Of a DNA stretch of 64,000 bases, positions 28,969 through 55,001 are shown piece by piece. The notes under the pieces are model-generated. The model searched no databases. It saw nothing but the letters and a program-made list of their open reading frames with translations, and had not been told where the DNA came from. Where the stretch lies: NCBI RefSeq assembly GCF_963422355.1, contig NC_085100.1, positions 2,678,068 through 2,742,067 of the forward strand. Reading direction: 5' to 3'. The DNA comes from Corticium candelabrum. Taxonomy: Eukaryota > Porifera > Homoscleromorpha > Homosclerophorida > Plakinidae. The translations under genes and the position numbers were made by a program. How positions within the stretch are numbered: position 1 is the first letter of the stretch; each line of letters starts with the position of its first letter.

Positions 28969-29052
28969 TGTATTGAATTCACAGGTGTTACCGAGGGCTC
29001 TGCTATCACTGTTTTTGACAAACTGTGTGGGCAGCTCCAAGGTCAAAGGGCC

Positions 29053-29165
<113 letters not shown>

Positions 29166-29525
29166 GAGTACATGTACAGTTACAGTATTTTGCAAAATAT
29201 TAAACTGATTAACTTGTATGAGCTCTTGTGTAAGACTTGAATGTTAATGTCAATCTTTCTATGGTTCTCAACATTTGTGCTACACTAGAAACCTTTCTTG
29301 CTGCAGCACCAACACATTAGTCTCGGGAAAATTGAGGAAAGACTGTGTACAGAGTTGAGGTAAGTACTTACCCTATGCAGTCACGTTTTTGTAATACATG
29401 GTTTGGAATCAATGAATGATTAAATTGTCACGTGATATTGGGATCGACTCTGCGTCCCGGACGAGACTACATCTACACTGAGAAGTTGCTCTGCAACGAG
29501 CAAGAAGAAGGCTACGCATGCGGCA

Positions 29526-30241
29526 ATGTGGTCCATCGGTCTCTTTTCTGTCGTCATAATCATATTTCTCACAAACGCGGTAAGCTGGTTCCTCGATTCC
29601 CTTTACGTGAACGCCTCCTAGTCGCTCAAATTCTCTTTTCAGGATGCATCATCAAACTGCGGTGGACACTAGTAAGTCTAGCTCTCTTTTTCATACACAG
29701 ATAACACGTGTATTGACAGAACGTAGGGGAAAAGGTATTCGTCCATTCCAGACTGACAGCGCGCATTTAGAAATCTAGATAAAATACTAGTCGACAAGTC
29801 ATCGACCTCGATTTCTTTCCAGCTGTCTTGAATGTTGTTGTGAGAGCATCACCGGCTGTTGCAGCTGTGACTCTGCATTGACATGGTGGGCTTGGTGAGC
29901 TTTCATTCGCTCGTTGAGAGCCGTTCATCCAGAGCGCGTGAAGAGACCGTCGTGTTTTGAACAGGTTTGCAATCGTATTCGCTATTATCGTTATAATTGC
30001 AATCGCTGCTGGAGTGGGTGCTTGGCGTCGGCATGTGTATCTTCGAAGAGTCGGTACCACCATGGTGAGAAATATGCCGGTGGCGACTGTGATTGTGACC
30101 GGCACCGTCAACGGTGGGTATGCTGGATACGACGGGATGTCACGCGTCAACGACCTCAAGCCACCTCCATTTAACAACCACTATTCCGAACCGCAGTTTG
30201 ACACTGTTGCGTATCCGGGTACTCCGTGTCCTGCGTACTAG
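29526..30241 (+). CDS. Small CYYR1/Shisa-like type I membrane protein
   Basis: Four small exons in continuous phase: 29526-29579, 29643-29671, 29823-29885 and 29965-30241; 140 residues. Residues 1-18 form a signal peptide (MWSIGLFSVVIIIFLTNA). A 31-residue ectodomain follows with eight cysteines (24, 29, 32, 33, 34, 40, 41, 43) in the pattern CLECCCESITGCCSC. One membrane span covers about 49-70. The cytoplasmic tail of about 70 residues is rich in Pro, Gly and Tyr (KPPPFNNHY, TVAYPGTPCPAY). This architecture matches the CYYR1/Shisa/VOPP1 group, short Cys-rich single-pass proteins with Pro/Tyr-rich tails that act as adaptors in trafficking and receptor maturation. A canonical PPxY is not present. 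The family name is an inference from architecture; the exon structure is well supported. Confidence 0.75.
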
Positions 30242-31746
30242 AGTATAGGGTATAGACGAGATGTATAGATAGTCTTAGAGCAGTTGGCGATTGTAGTTTC
30301 TGTTGTGTTCGCTGTGTATAATTTCTATAAAGCTGTACATGCGTGTCACTGTTGACGTTCTCGTAGCTATTGAGGCTCGTCGACCCGGTAGCTGCATGTA
30401 CAGTGTGTTGGTGACGTTCATTGATGAGGTACCGCGGTCTAGGTCATTCTGTACGCATCCGAAGTCTGTTTAGAACCAAGTATTGTAGCTAATACCAATA
30501 AAGTCATGTACACTGTAGTAATAGCTGCTGGAGAGTGCTAATGCTAGAGCAACTAATACTTTAATAGCAACTAATACTCTAATTGCAATCGATTTGGCTG
30601 TTGACATACATGTAGCGTTGCAGTCGGTTGGCTTGGAGGTTAAACTGCATCTCTAGGAAACGATGTGTGTAGTTAATTAATAATTGAACGTGAGCATTAT
30701 GTCATCAGAGTTGCTGTTTCACATTGGAGGTTACCTGAACAGTTTGGAACCGAAAAATGTTCGTGTCTAGCTGATCTATAGACTTGGACGTCCGGTCATC
30801 TAGATTGCGCGCGCATGTTTGTTGCACCACCGCTGTCACCGATTGACTGCACGCATTGAAGACTACTACTGTAGTACAGGCATTAGGCGACTAAATAGAC
30901 GTTTATCACGTGACAACCTCATCAATGTTGTCATTATTAGTTTCTATTGTCGTTATTAGTTTCTATTTATTTAGCTACATTGTCATCGGTAATGACACTA
31001 GACGGTTACGACTAGTCGCGGCGTGTTCTCCAAACAAAGGTGCAAGTTGTGGAAAAGATAATAACTATAGATATGCTGATATGGTGTAAAGAGCCATCGA
31101 TTAAGCTTTAGCACTTGAAACTATGAAAAATCGGTGACATACGAGTAGCCTTGCATGCAACGACACGTCGATGTGTGATAGCATGTACCAATTGATAAGA
31201 TAGAGTCGAATTCGAGCTGCTAGCCGTAGTCGTCCATCTGACGTTTAGGTCTAGTCAATTTGCTTGAGTCATGGGCTTTAGTGACTATGTCAATCGATTT
31301 CTCTTACCGCAGAGAATGAACGGAGCGCAGCACTAATGATTACTTGTGCAACCATAAAGGGTTAAGTATATTAAATAGTTTGGAGGCTCCAGCAAAACCG
31401 CGTTTGCCAGGGTTCGTTTCTGTAAATTTAAGCGCAAAAGCTAAGTACACCAAGTACAGGTATTGTCTCATATCGTCTTGATTAATTAACTTAGACGTCA
31501 TTTGCGTTACTAGAGCACATGTTCAATAGTGTTCTGGCTGAATAATCATTAGTTTTAGCATTCAACAACCTGCAACAGTTTTATTTGTCTAGACGAGTGC
31601 ACTCTACTATGTAACTACCGTAGATTGACGCTACTGGTCAGTGTCTCATATGTATGCCTGGCATGGCAAACATCAACACACACACGCACAGCTAGAGAGC
31701 TGCAATCCTCCCTTACTCGTTTTGGCTTCTGTTGAAACTAACTATA
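30242..31746. other. Intergenic stretch, no supported gene
   Basis: Non-coding, AT-rich, without long repeats. It begins with the 3' UTR of the Shisa-like gene. Confidence 0.55.
30497..30502 (+). promoter_or_regulatory. Possible polyadenylation signal
   Basis: AATAAA lies 256 bp after the Shisa-like stop codon and is followed within about 30 bp by GT-containing sequence. It is the best candidate for the 3' end of that transcript. Confidence 0.45.
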
Positions 31747-32295
31747 CTACAACAGGCATCCGCACTCCTCCACCGTCATATTGTGGAGAACGTACGGAAC
31801 CACCATTCCGTCGACGAATATCTCTGCATCAATGCTTCCGAGTCGAGTCGGTACACAACCGCCAACGTCGCCTCTTCGGCGCGACACCGAGGCGATTCTT
31901 CGTGCCAGGAATAAACTCCGAAGATTGCGTTTGTAAGCCAAGCTACCGTGTTTGCTATACGAGCACGAGCCGACGCATAGACCGACTTGAGCAAACTTGG
32001 GGCTAATGATGACGAGCCTCGACCCTGGAACGACGTCTCCGAGGTTGATTCGCTGAGAAACCTTGTGGCAGACTCTGGTAGATTCAACACAGGCGGCTGC
32101 TTGCTCGGGTTTGCTGTTTGTATGTGACGTGTTGCTTTTAGTCTTGATGACTGACTCCAACTTTGGCTGAGTGACGTTTTTCGGGGTGTCGGTTACTGGT
32201 CGCGGTCTCCGCTTCCTTTCCGTCGTTGCTTCTTCGCTGAAACAGTGCAATAGGATAGAGACTAGAAACAGCAAGTGTAGTTGGGAGAGTCTCAT
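31747..32295 (-). CDS. Divergent TGF-beta superfamily-like secreted ligand
   Basis: One exon, 182 residues from the Met at 32295. An upstream in-frame Met at 32349 exists, but the later one sits directly before a good signal peptide (LHLLFLVSILL). A basic cluster, ERKRRPR (27-32), could be a furin-type site, followed by a short Ser/Thr/Asn-rich spacer with two NxT/S sites. The cystine-knot region has Cys 69, 76, 107, 111, 147, 178 and 180, with CVGSC, GGCVPT and the C-terminal EECGC. These match the TGF-beta knot (CxGxC, CVP, CxC). The vicinal CC is reduced to a single Cys, so the usual interchain disulphide is missing, as in some GDF/BMP15-type ligands. The prodomain is far too short for a typical latency peptide. 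Other cystine-knot folds are possible; the C-terminal motif argues for TGF-beta. Confidence 0.7.
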   Translation of the reverse strand: MRLSQLHLLFLVSILLHCFSEEATTERKRRPRPVTDTPKNVTQPKLESVIKTKSNTSHTNSKPEQAAACVESTRVCHKVSQRINLGDVVPGSRLVIISPKFAQVGLCVGSCSYSKHGSLAYKRNLRSLFLARRIASVSRRRGDVGGCVPTRLGSIDAEIFVDGMVVPYVLHNMTVEECGCLL

Positions 32296-32577
32296 CGTGG
32301 CGAGATGTGGTGCACTTGGGCTCTGACACAAAGCGGTCGCTAGTGACAATAGAATATGTACAACCGTGTGATAGCATTAGTTAACATTAATTAAACATCG
32401 GATTAATATCTAAAGACATCGTGATCGTGATTAATTAATGGTGAAGCCGTGTGATCGCGTACGGGTCAGTCTTAACGCGCGTTACGTTAATGACCGTACA
32501 GTATAGTCACATGATAATATTTGTGGGAGTCGGCAGAATCAATGTGCTAGTATAGATAATGTGTGAGCATTTTACCG

Positions 32578-32660
<83 letters not shown>

Positions 32661-32839
32661 CGCGCGCCTGCACGCTCTTTCGTAGGATTTCCTTATAGAT
32701 AATAGAATGAAACAAAACCTAGCACCAGTCTAGACTCAACCAGTCTCACTCCGCCCCGTCATTCCCCGGATCGAGGGAGCGGCACGCGCGCGCTAAATAG
32801 CCCGCCCACGGGATCACTTCCTACACTCCTAGTAGTGCT
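32296..32839. other. Divergent intergenic region with a GT tract
   Basis: Separates the minus-strand ligand from the plus-strand TMEM86. It holds a GT microsatellite (32579-32651) and a GC-rich stretch just before 32840 (GCACGCGCGCGCTAAATAG) that may be a promoter. Confidence 0.5.
32579..32651. repeat. (GT)n tract
   Basis: An uninterrupted TG run. Confidence 0.96.
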
Positions 32840-33592
32840 ATGACTGACATTTCGGCTGTCATCTCTCTCCTACTTTTCGTCGTCTCATCTTCCTTCTACC
32901 TCTTCTACTGGGTCGAACACCAGGCAGCAAACTTTCGTTCTGTCGTCTTCAAATGTTTACCTATCATCTCTCTCTGTCTTCTTGTCTACTCTCATCAATC
33001 TCACGTTGACTTACAATTTCAACGAGGAATCTTGTGGTCATTGATATTATCTACTTGTGCAGACGGTATTTTTATCAAGCCAGCGATGTGGACAGCAGTC
33101 CTCGGAACCGTGCTGTTTGCAATAGCTCAGATAGTCTCTATGATGGCATTCGGGTTTGATCCATGGAGATGGGATATGCTTTGTGTTAGTCTCACTGCCT
33201 GGTCTGCTTTTGTTTTTTACGCTATTATGAAAGCTCGTGCAAAGACTAGTCACCTAGACATTGGGACTTACATTTATTTGTTCATCCTGTTCGGCATGTG
33301 TTGGAGAGTGGCTGCATTCTGTGCACACATAGCAAACGTATCCTATGTGTGTGATGTTTTGGGAACTACCGGTCTCATCGGAGCTCTGTCGTTTGTCCTA
33401 TCTGATTTGATCATAGTAATACATATTATCGTCGTGGAGATTCCTGATCGGACTCACTGGGTGATGGCAACATATTACTTGGCACAACTTGGTCTCGCTC
33501 TGACTGTCTATCGGTCTGACTTCAGCTGTCTAAGAGGTGAAGTTAAGGAAACACTTGTTCAATCAGACAATACATTTATTACTAGTCCATGA
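32840..33592 (+). CDS. TMEM86A: TMEM86 lysoplasmalogenase (YhhN family)
   Basis: A single exon of 250 residues. Lysoplasmalogenase hydrolyses the vinyl-ether bond of lysoplasmalogens, giving a fatty aldehyde and a glycerophospho-base, in internal membranes. The protein is almost entirely hydrophobic with about eight membrane segments. The C-terminal GALSFVLSDLIIVIH matches the conserved YhhN signature with its membrane-embedded Asp, and the earlier LLVYSHQS and CADGIF segments fit the first half of the family. Length is normal (TMEM86A and B are about 230-240 residues). The start at 32840 gives a normal N-terminal segment. Which vertebrate paralogue is nearer cannot be told. Confidence 0.8.
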   Translation: MTDISAVISLLLFVVSSSFYLFYWVEHQAANFRSVVFKCLPIISLCLLVYSHQSHVDLQFQRGILWSLILSTCADGIFIKPAMWTAVLGTVLFAIAQIVSMMAFGFDPWRWDMLCVSLTAWSAFVFYAIMKARAKTSHLDIGTYIYLFILFGMCWRVAAFCAHIANVSYVCDVLGTTGLIGALSFVLSDLIIVIHIIVVEIPDRTHWVMATYYLAQLGLALTVYRSDFSCLRGEVKETLVQSDNTFITSP

Positions 33593-34745
33593 CAGAAGTC
33601 AAAACTATCATTAGTGGTCATGTTTCGTTGGTCTAAGTAGGTCATGATTGTTTAGCCTAATTTGGTGACCAGATTTCAAATTAGGTTTAGTGGCTTGTGA
33701 GAATTTTATAACTACAGGTGTATATTAATGATACATGTACTTGGTTGAGTCCATGTGCAAACAAGAAAATATCATAGCGTCATGGTAACACTGACCACTG
33801 AGATGGGCCGTAGGAAGCTTCGAAAAATGGTCTGGCAAATCAATTATTTATATACATTAGTTAATATTAAATTAATTAATTAATTAATTAATTAAGAATT
33901 TATTAATGAGACGTATGAAAATTATTTAAATATCTAGTTATTGGATTGCTCCACAGTTAACGTCTTCATTGATCATGCATGGGCATGCTTTGATGTGGTG
34001 TCAGATATCTACTAGACAACATCCCGGATGTTGTAGGTCAAGTGCCAGTCTCATTGCCCTCAACGTTCCAGGCTTCTCGTCTCGAAAACGAGAGAATTCG
34101 ATAACATCAAAGGCAAAACGAGTCTAAAGATACGTATAAAATATCTGGGGTTATAATATATTTCACCAGCCATCCCCTATTTCGGAAGTTTGCTCCAATT
34201 GTCGATTAGCGAAAATCAACTTTCAGATAAATTGTCCGGCATCTGCTGGAATGCTTGCTACGGCCCTGCTGACGCATTACTAAAAATATTTTTTGCACTG
34301 TAGACTCAGTTGACTGTTCACATGCTAAAGCTACAGTACAGCTGCATTGTTTCAAAGCAGGTTGGTATTGTAGCTGTATTCATGGACTAAATTTTTTAGA
34401 TTAGTGGCATGACTGATTCTGGGGTTACAATATGCATTGATGAATGCTGTTTATTGAAGCACTAATAGTGATTGCATCTGTAAGGAAATTATACTATATG
34501 TTACAGATATTTACAAAGTTATCCCTAAACTGACATTTTTCTTGCATAATATTAGTACATAATATTAATATATTATTAATATATAAATAATCTGTTTGTT
34601 TGTTTTAATTTGGAGTTGATAATCAAGATATTTAGTTGACATGTTTAGCATAGCACCATACATTTGGCTTCTATTTCAAATAAAGATTAAACTCCCAAAG
34701 TCATGTGAACCAATCTCAAAGACACATGACACATATAAAGACACA

Positions 34746-34818
<73 letters not shown>

Positions 34819-34920
34819 CCCTGAATCCTACCAGCTCAAAACATTTTAATCAAAAACAGCTAACTTCTCTGCAATCTATTCCAAAACCGTGTCATGATAT
34901 AAAATGCCTCCTATGCACGT
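33593..34920. other. Intergenic stretch, no supported gene
   Basis: AT-rich non-coding DNA between the convergent ends of TMEM86 and DTWD2. Contains a TTAA tetranucleotide run (about 33868-33894) and a CA tract (34749-34816). Confidence 0.55.
34749..34816. repeat. (CA)n tract
   Basis: An uninterrupted CA run beyond the DTWD2 3' end. Confidence 0.96.
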
Positions 34921-37600
<2,680 letters not shown>

Positions 37601-37672
37601 ACAATGTATACCCTACCCTACCACCTGCCGGGTTTCCCGTATGTCGCACGACCTCGTGACTTGCACATCAAG
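37601..37672. promoter_or_regulatory. Shared divergent interval DTWD2/DMXL
   Basis: Only 72 bp separate the two start codons. No TATA box is visible. A bidirectional promoter is expected, and transcription start sites and 5' UTRs must overlap or lie inside the opposite gene unless first non-coding exons exist elsewhere. Confidence 0.5.
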
Positions 37673-50772
<13,100 letters not shown>

Positions 50773-51075
50773 CAAATAGGCAATCAGTTATGTAGACCCT
50801 CGGGAGACGTAATGTGGGATGTGGTGTAAAAAATTTATGAACATACAGAATGATCCGTGACTGATTCAGGAGTTGTATTTTTCAAATATTCTTCCCTTTT
50901 CAATTATAAAACAAAGTCTTTACTGAAAATCAAGTTGTTTGTACGCAGTAACTGGATCACATAGTGATAACATCTGCCTACCTAGTGTGTAGGTGTTGAT
51001 AGAGACGGCAGTCCTGTTGATGGTTTAGCTAGAGTAAAAACGCATGCACTCCAACAAGGTTTTTGCCTTGCACAT

Positions 51076-51166
<91 letters not shown>

Positions 51167-51243
51167 ACACACACACACACACCACACACTTTCACGCTGC
51201 GTTCATTTCAATGAGAAACGATGCAGGCCAAGGTCACCATAGG
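50773..51243. other. DMXL 3' flank with a CA tract
   Basis: The DMXL 3' UTR and an intergenic CA run with two CACCAC interruptions (51078-51187). The last 50 bp are the 3' end of the neighbouring minus-strand LINE fragment. Confidence 0.6.
51078..51187. repeat. (CA)n tract
   Basis: A CA run with CACACCAC interruptions, directly beyond the LINE fragment 3' end. Confidence 0.95.
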
Positions 51244-51858
51244 CTATATCAGAGGAGTGGATGTTCTCTGACAGCAAAAACGCTCGTGATTGTGGAGGCC
51301 TTGTTGGCGGAATGTTTGGTGACAGTACTGACATTGACTAGTAGTCAGGGACTGACCATGTTTCTGTCTCTGCTGGTTTACAAGGCCGGCATGATTTACA
51401 GCAGTAAATCCACAACCATCAAAGCTGCAGTGTACAAACTCTGATGTCGTTTGCCTTGCTTCGCGGCGACGTTTCTGCTCATCCTTGCGGTATTTCTCTT
51501 GTTCTTCCTTCTTGAAATTTACTTCCTGTGTGGCAGCCCAGATCTGATTCCTCCACTCATTCCTATCTTCTGCTAATATCCTCCAAACCCCATCAAGATT
51601 GCAATTCCTTAAATCCCTCAGTACCAAATCGTTCCATCTCATTCTCTGGCCTCCGACTGAACGTCTACCTTGGGGTGATGCACACACCAAAAGCTTCCTT
51701 GGTAGACAACACTCATCCATGCGCAAGATGTGCCGCAATAACCGAAGACGTCTCTGTGTCAGCATGGTGGAAATCCTTTGTAGGTTGGCTATCTTTCTGA
51801 TGGAGGTGTCTCTCTTCCCGTCCCATAGGGACACTCCAGGATGGAGCGTCCCTATGGG

Positions 51859-51859
<1 letters not shown>
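51244..51859 (-). mobile_element. 5'-truncated LINE, ORF2 C-terminal fragment
   Basis: About 200 codons on the minus strand, open to a stop at 51244. The fragment has the motif series found after reverse transcriptase in many animal non-LTR elements: RLRLLRHILRMDE, LPRKLL, GGQRMRWNDLVLRDL, ILAEDRNEWR. It ends with two zinc-finger-like modules (C-x4-C-x12-H type and CQYCHQTF-H-x3-C). The RT and endonuclease parts are absent, so it is a dead-on-arrival insertion. CA tracts abut both ends. Confidence 0.85.
51821..51859. repeat. Short hairpin at the LINE 5' junction
   Basis: Arms 51821-51838 (TCCCATAGGGACACTCCA) and 51842-51859 are complementary with one mismatch and a 3-base loop. A CA tract starts at once after it. 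Confidence 0.9.

Positions 51860-51861
<2 letters not shown>

Positions 51862-51946
<85 letters not shown>
51862..51946. repeat. (CA)n tract
   Basis: An uninterrupted CA run following the hairpin. Confidence 0.96.
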
Positions 51947-51947
<1 letters not shown>

Positions 51948-52115
51948 AGGTTTAACATACTTTAGTGTCAAGAAACAAGGTTGCACACGTGCCACTCCAG
52001 CAACACAATCACGTGACAAAGACTTCAATTTGCTATTGTATGTGAACTAATTATGAACATAGCAAATCATTGTTTCTTGCTCTTGATGCTAACAATGAGA
52101 CATTGTCCAAGTTCG

Positions 52116-53658
52116 TCAACATGGACCATGAATGATACCTAACTTGCAAGATTTGTTGTCTGGCCAGCGAACATCGATGTATTTGCTGTGAGCCGGTTGA
52201 GTTCGGTTGAAATACCAGTCACCAAACGCTTGACGTTGAGAGACATTGTTAACATGGACTCCGTCCCAATCAAAGTCTTGGCATGATTCTTCATGTTGGT
52301 AACATGCAGTTGCAAAAATGCCATCTCTTTGAGACTTAATGACGGGATCTAGTGCTTTCACCATGTCATCCCGATATTGCTGGAGTTCATCTAGTTGTTT
52401 CTTGCTGCAGTTGCCTTGCTTGTCTGGATTGCAACCAAGACGAAAAATTCCTGAAATTTGGGCAGAATCATAAAGAGAGTTTAAGACAAACACTCTTGTG
52501 TTTTGTATGAATCTATAGACATAGGGAGCAAAGAAACATTTCCAGCCATCACTGCGTGATGTTTCACGAATGCAAGCTTGGTTGGTGCCTCCAGTGCCAT
52601 TCCATAAACGATAACCATTCATGAAGGCTTGAAGAATTTTATTCGATCCAGATACATCCTTATGATCTAGGAAGTATCCAGCGTCAGGGTAGACTGCATA
52701 AGATGTGGTAGTGGGAAGAAGCGATCGAAGGTAGTCTGCATGAAGGTATGTAGCTAAACCTCCAGCCGATGTACCTACAACAATAAATTATAAATGATAG
52801 TTAGCTAAGCAACCACCTAGCTCGTTGATATCAACATCAACATTATTTAATTAATGTATTGATTGTTAGACAAACATGTTATCAACCTGTTAGTATTACG
52901 TCTGTGCTGTTTGTGAGTAGCCCGTAGCGACGATCCATGTCTTTAAGAAGTTCGTCGAAAATTCGTTGACCTCTGAAATAAAGAATGGTGTCATTGACTT
53001 GAACTGGTTCCTCTCTGTTTCCTGTATAGGATGAGCCATCACAGTATTCAATGAAAGCAAGTTGCCAGTGAGAAAAATCCGGGTTTGTCTTAGAGTCGTC
53101 ACTCATGAATCCATTGGCAGCATCTGTTATCTCTTTTGGCCAGAATTTGCTGGTTCCCAGAGAAGTTTGAGATCTCGACAGGCAAGAACGTTCGTCAAAG
53201 CACCAGCCACCACCTCGCAGGTGAATTCGCCACTTGGCATTGTCAGATCCTAATTCATTGTATATATTATCAGTCATTTGTTAACGTGTGTGCCTGCCTG
53301 ACTGTTTACTTGTTTGACTTTCTGTCTATTAATTAATTAATCTCACTGTCTGCTTATTTATTTATTTATTTATTTATTTTTTTGTTTGTTTGTTTGTTTA
53401 ATGGTTTCTACAGACATAGGTAACTAATTTATACCAACAGTAGTATTCACGGTTGGCTTATAGTTGTGCTACTGGTTTGCTTGCATTGAGGGTAGTCTAC
53501 ACACCTGGTCTGAAATAGTATCCTGGAGGGCTGCCATCGAGGCAGAGAGCTCCGGTTTCCTTGGCTGCTAGAGGGTCAAGCAGATGAAGAGATGGAGCAA
53601 TCGACAAGCAACTCTCCAGCACGCCCAGTAGCGCAATCACAGTAATCATATTTGTCAT
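52116..53658 (-). CDS. Pectin acetylesterase/Notum-superfamily secreted esterase
   Basis: Three exons on the minus strand: 53505-53658, 52887-53249 and 52116-52774; 391 residues in continuous phase. The start MTNMITVIALLGVLES gives a signal peptide. Conserved blocks are DGSPPGYYF, WRIHLRGGGWC, LGTSKFWP, NPDFSHWQLAFIEYCDGSS, LYFRGQRIFDELL, nucleophile TSAGG (Ser 175), LPTTTSYAVYPDAGYFLD, CFFAPYV, NSLYDSAQI and DWDGVHVNN, with the likely catalytic His. This is the serine-hydrolase fold shared by plant pectin acetylesterases and animal Notum, which removes palmitoleate from Wnt. The block sequences and length are nearer the plant-type group than vertebrate Notum. The substrate is unknown; glycan deacetylation or lipid deacylation are both open. 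Confidence 0.85.
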
Positions 53659-54005
53659 AGGATGTGCAGACTCAGGATCACGTGACTCAGTGTGGGTGTC
53701 AGTCTCCGTCAATACGCAACGAGTTGTGTTGGGAACTGATAACATGCCAAGCAAAATTGCGTATTTATCATTAGCATGATAATAAACAAGTCTCTAGGTA
53801 GCTCCAGCTTATCAATGCAACGTGGCTGGAAGGCTGCATGTTGGGCGCCCTACTCTACTGCAAGCAAAGTATAAGGAATTTTGTGCATAAAGGTGAATGA
53901 AAAGTAGGAATTTTAAGCTCATAGACTCCTGTGTCAGTCTATATAGGCTTGAGTGCCTAGCCGGTCGTCTCTTCCTGGGAGGAAAAGGCTAGCTAGACAC
54001 TCAAG

Positions 54006-54036
<31 letters not shown>

Positions 54037-54260
54037 TAGTTGATGCTATTGATAAGTTTCGTCCATCAGACAACAAGCAACAACACAAGTGTCAATTGTT
54101 AACTCTCTAATTGATATAGCTGTAGCACAGAATGACCTACAAGCAGCTTAGTTAGAGAGATAGGAAACGATCAACAATTACACAAGGAGCGAAATCAGCA
54201 GCTATTGATCACATGCAGACATTGCCAATTACGACAGTACAGTACAACAGTCTCCTTTTC
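53659..54260. other. Intergenic gap with a hairpin and TA tract
   Basis: Between two minus-strand genes. It contains an inverted repeat (CTTGAGTGCCTAGC near 53950 and GCTAGACACTCAAG near 53991-54004) followed by a TA microsatellite (54006-54034). Confidence 0.55.
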
Positions 54261-55001
54261 TCATTGAGTGATCTGGAACGATCTTGTCGCATTGGCATAA
54301 ATCTGACTGTGTGGATGACTGCTGCCACATTCACCATTGCACATGGTTGTAGTCACATTGTATGTGCCAGGCTGCCACGACTCACAGGGCTCCTGCTGAC
54401 AAGCTGCTCCCGTGTTTAGATTCATTGACACACTGTAGGCACCAGGAGCCAACGATTCCAACAGTTCTCCACCTGTGACTGGAAGTCCATCGATTGTATC
54501 AACATCAACTATCAACTCTCCAGTTCCCGTTCCGTTCCTTGTTGTGAAGTCCAACTTGATTTGAAACACAGTTCCTGCTGGCCCGTCGTTCGGTGTGATA
54601 GTGAGTGACCTGATTTCTGCATCACCGTGATCGTTTACTTTACAAAGTTTCAGCAGCTCACAGAAGTAGATGGTATCTAGATCAACACGCTGGATAACAT
54701 CTACAAATATCTTGATACCAACTACGTCACAGACAATGTTGCAGGCAGTTTGGAGTAATTCTGGACTCTTGATCAGACTGCACAGTTCATTACATCCCCC
54801 TAACAGACCAACATTGAGAATGATGTTGAGTATCTCAGTGAGTCCCTCTCCGCTCAGTTGAAAGCAGATACTGCACAGATCGAAGTCAGCATGTTTGGGG
54901 GCGACCGGTGGAGAGACGAGATGCAGTCGAGGGTCGCGTTTGGTACTATCTGATGCGGCAAAGAAGCAAAAGAGCACGAGGACTGCAATGAGTGTCTTCA
55001 T
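54261..55001 (-). CDS. Secreted saposin-B-domain protein, countin-like
   Basis: A single exon of 246 residues. The first 17-20 residues form a signal peptide (MKTLIAVLVLFCFFAA). Residues about 41-122 are a saposin B-type domain with eight cysteines (43, 46, 70, 74, 87, 91, 114, 120), hydrophobic between them, and ending FCELLKLC. A C-terminal module (about 128-246) looks like a beta-sandwich: SLTITPNDGPAGTVFQIKLD, TGTGELIVDVD, then CNGECGSSHPHS. Saposin plus this type of C-terminal region recalls the countin family of Dictyostelium, which senses cell number. That link is from memory of architecture and is tentative. Saposin domains bind lipid or membranes in lysosomes or outside the cell. No introns, unlike most neighbours. 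Confidence 0.75.
   Translation of the reverse strand: MKTLIAVLVLFCFFAASDSTKRDPRLHLVSPPVAPKHADFDLCSICFQLSGEGLTEILNIILNVGLLGGCNELCSLIKSPELLQTACNIVCDVVGIKIFVDVIQRVDLDTIYFCELLKLCKVNDHGDAEIRSLTITPNDGPAGTVFQIKLDFTTRNGTGTGELIVDVDTIDGLPVTGGELLESLAPGAYSVSMNLNTGAACQQEPCESWQPGTYNVTTTMCNGECGSSHPHSQIYANATRSFQITQ

Noticed and set aside
51244-51942. LINE fragment as a host zinc-finger gene
   Set aside because: The preceding RHILRMDE and GQRMRWNDLVLRDL motifs are typical of non-LTR element C-termini; its apparent start is inside a GT repeat.
52116-53658. Naming the esterase NOTUM outright
   Set aside because: The block sequences follow the plant-type pectin acetylesterase pattern; Wnt deacylase function cannot be claimed from sequence alone.
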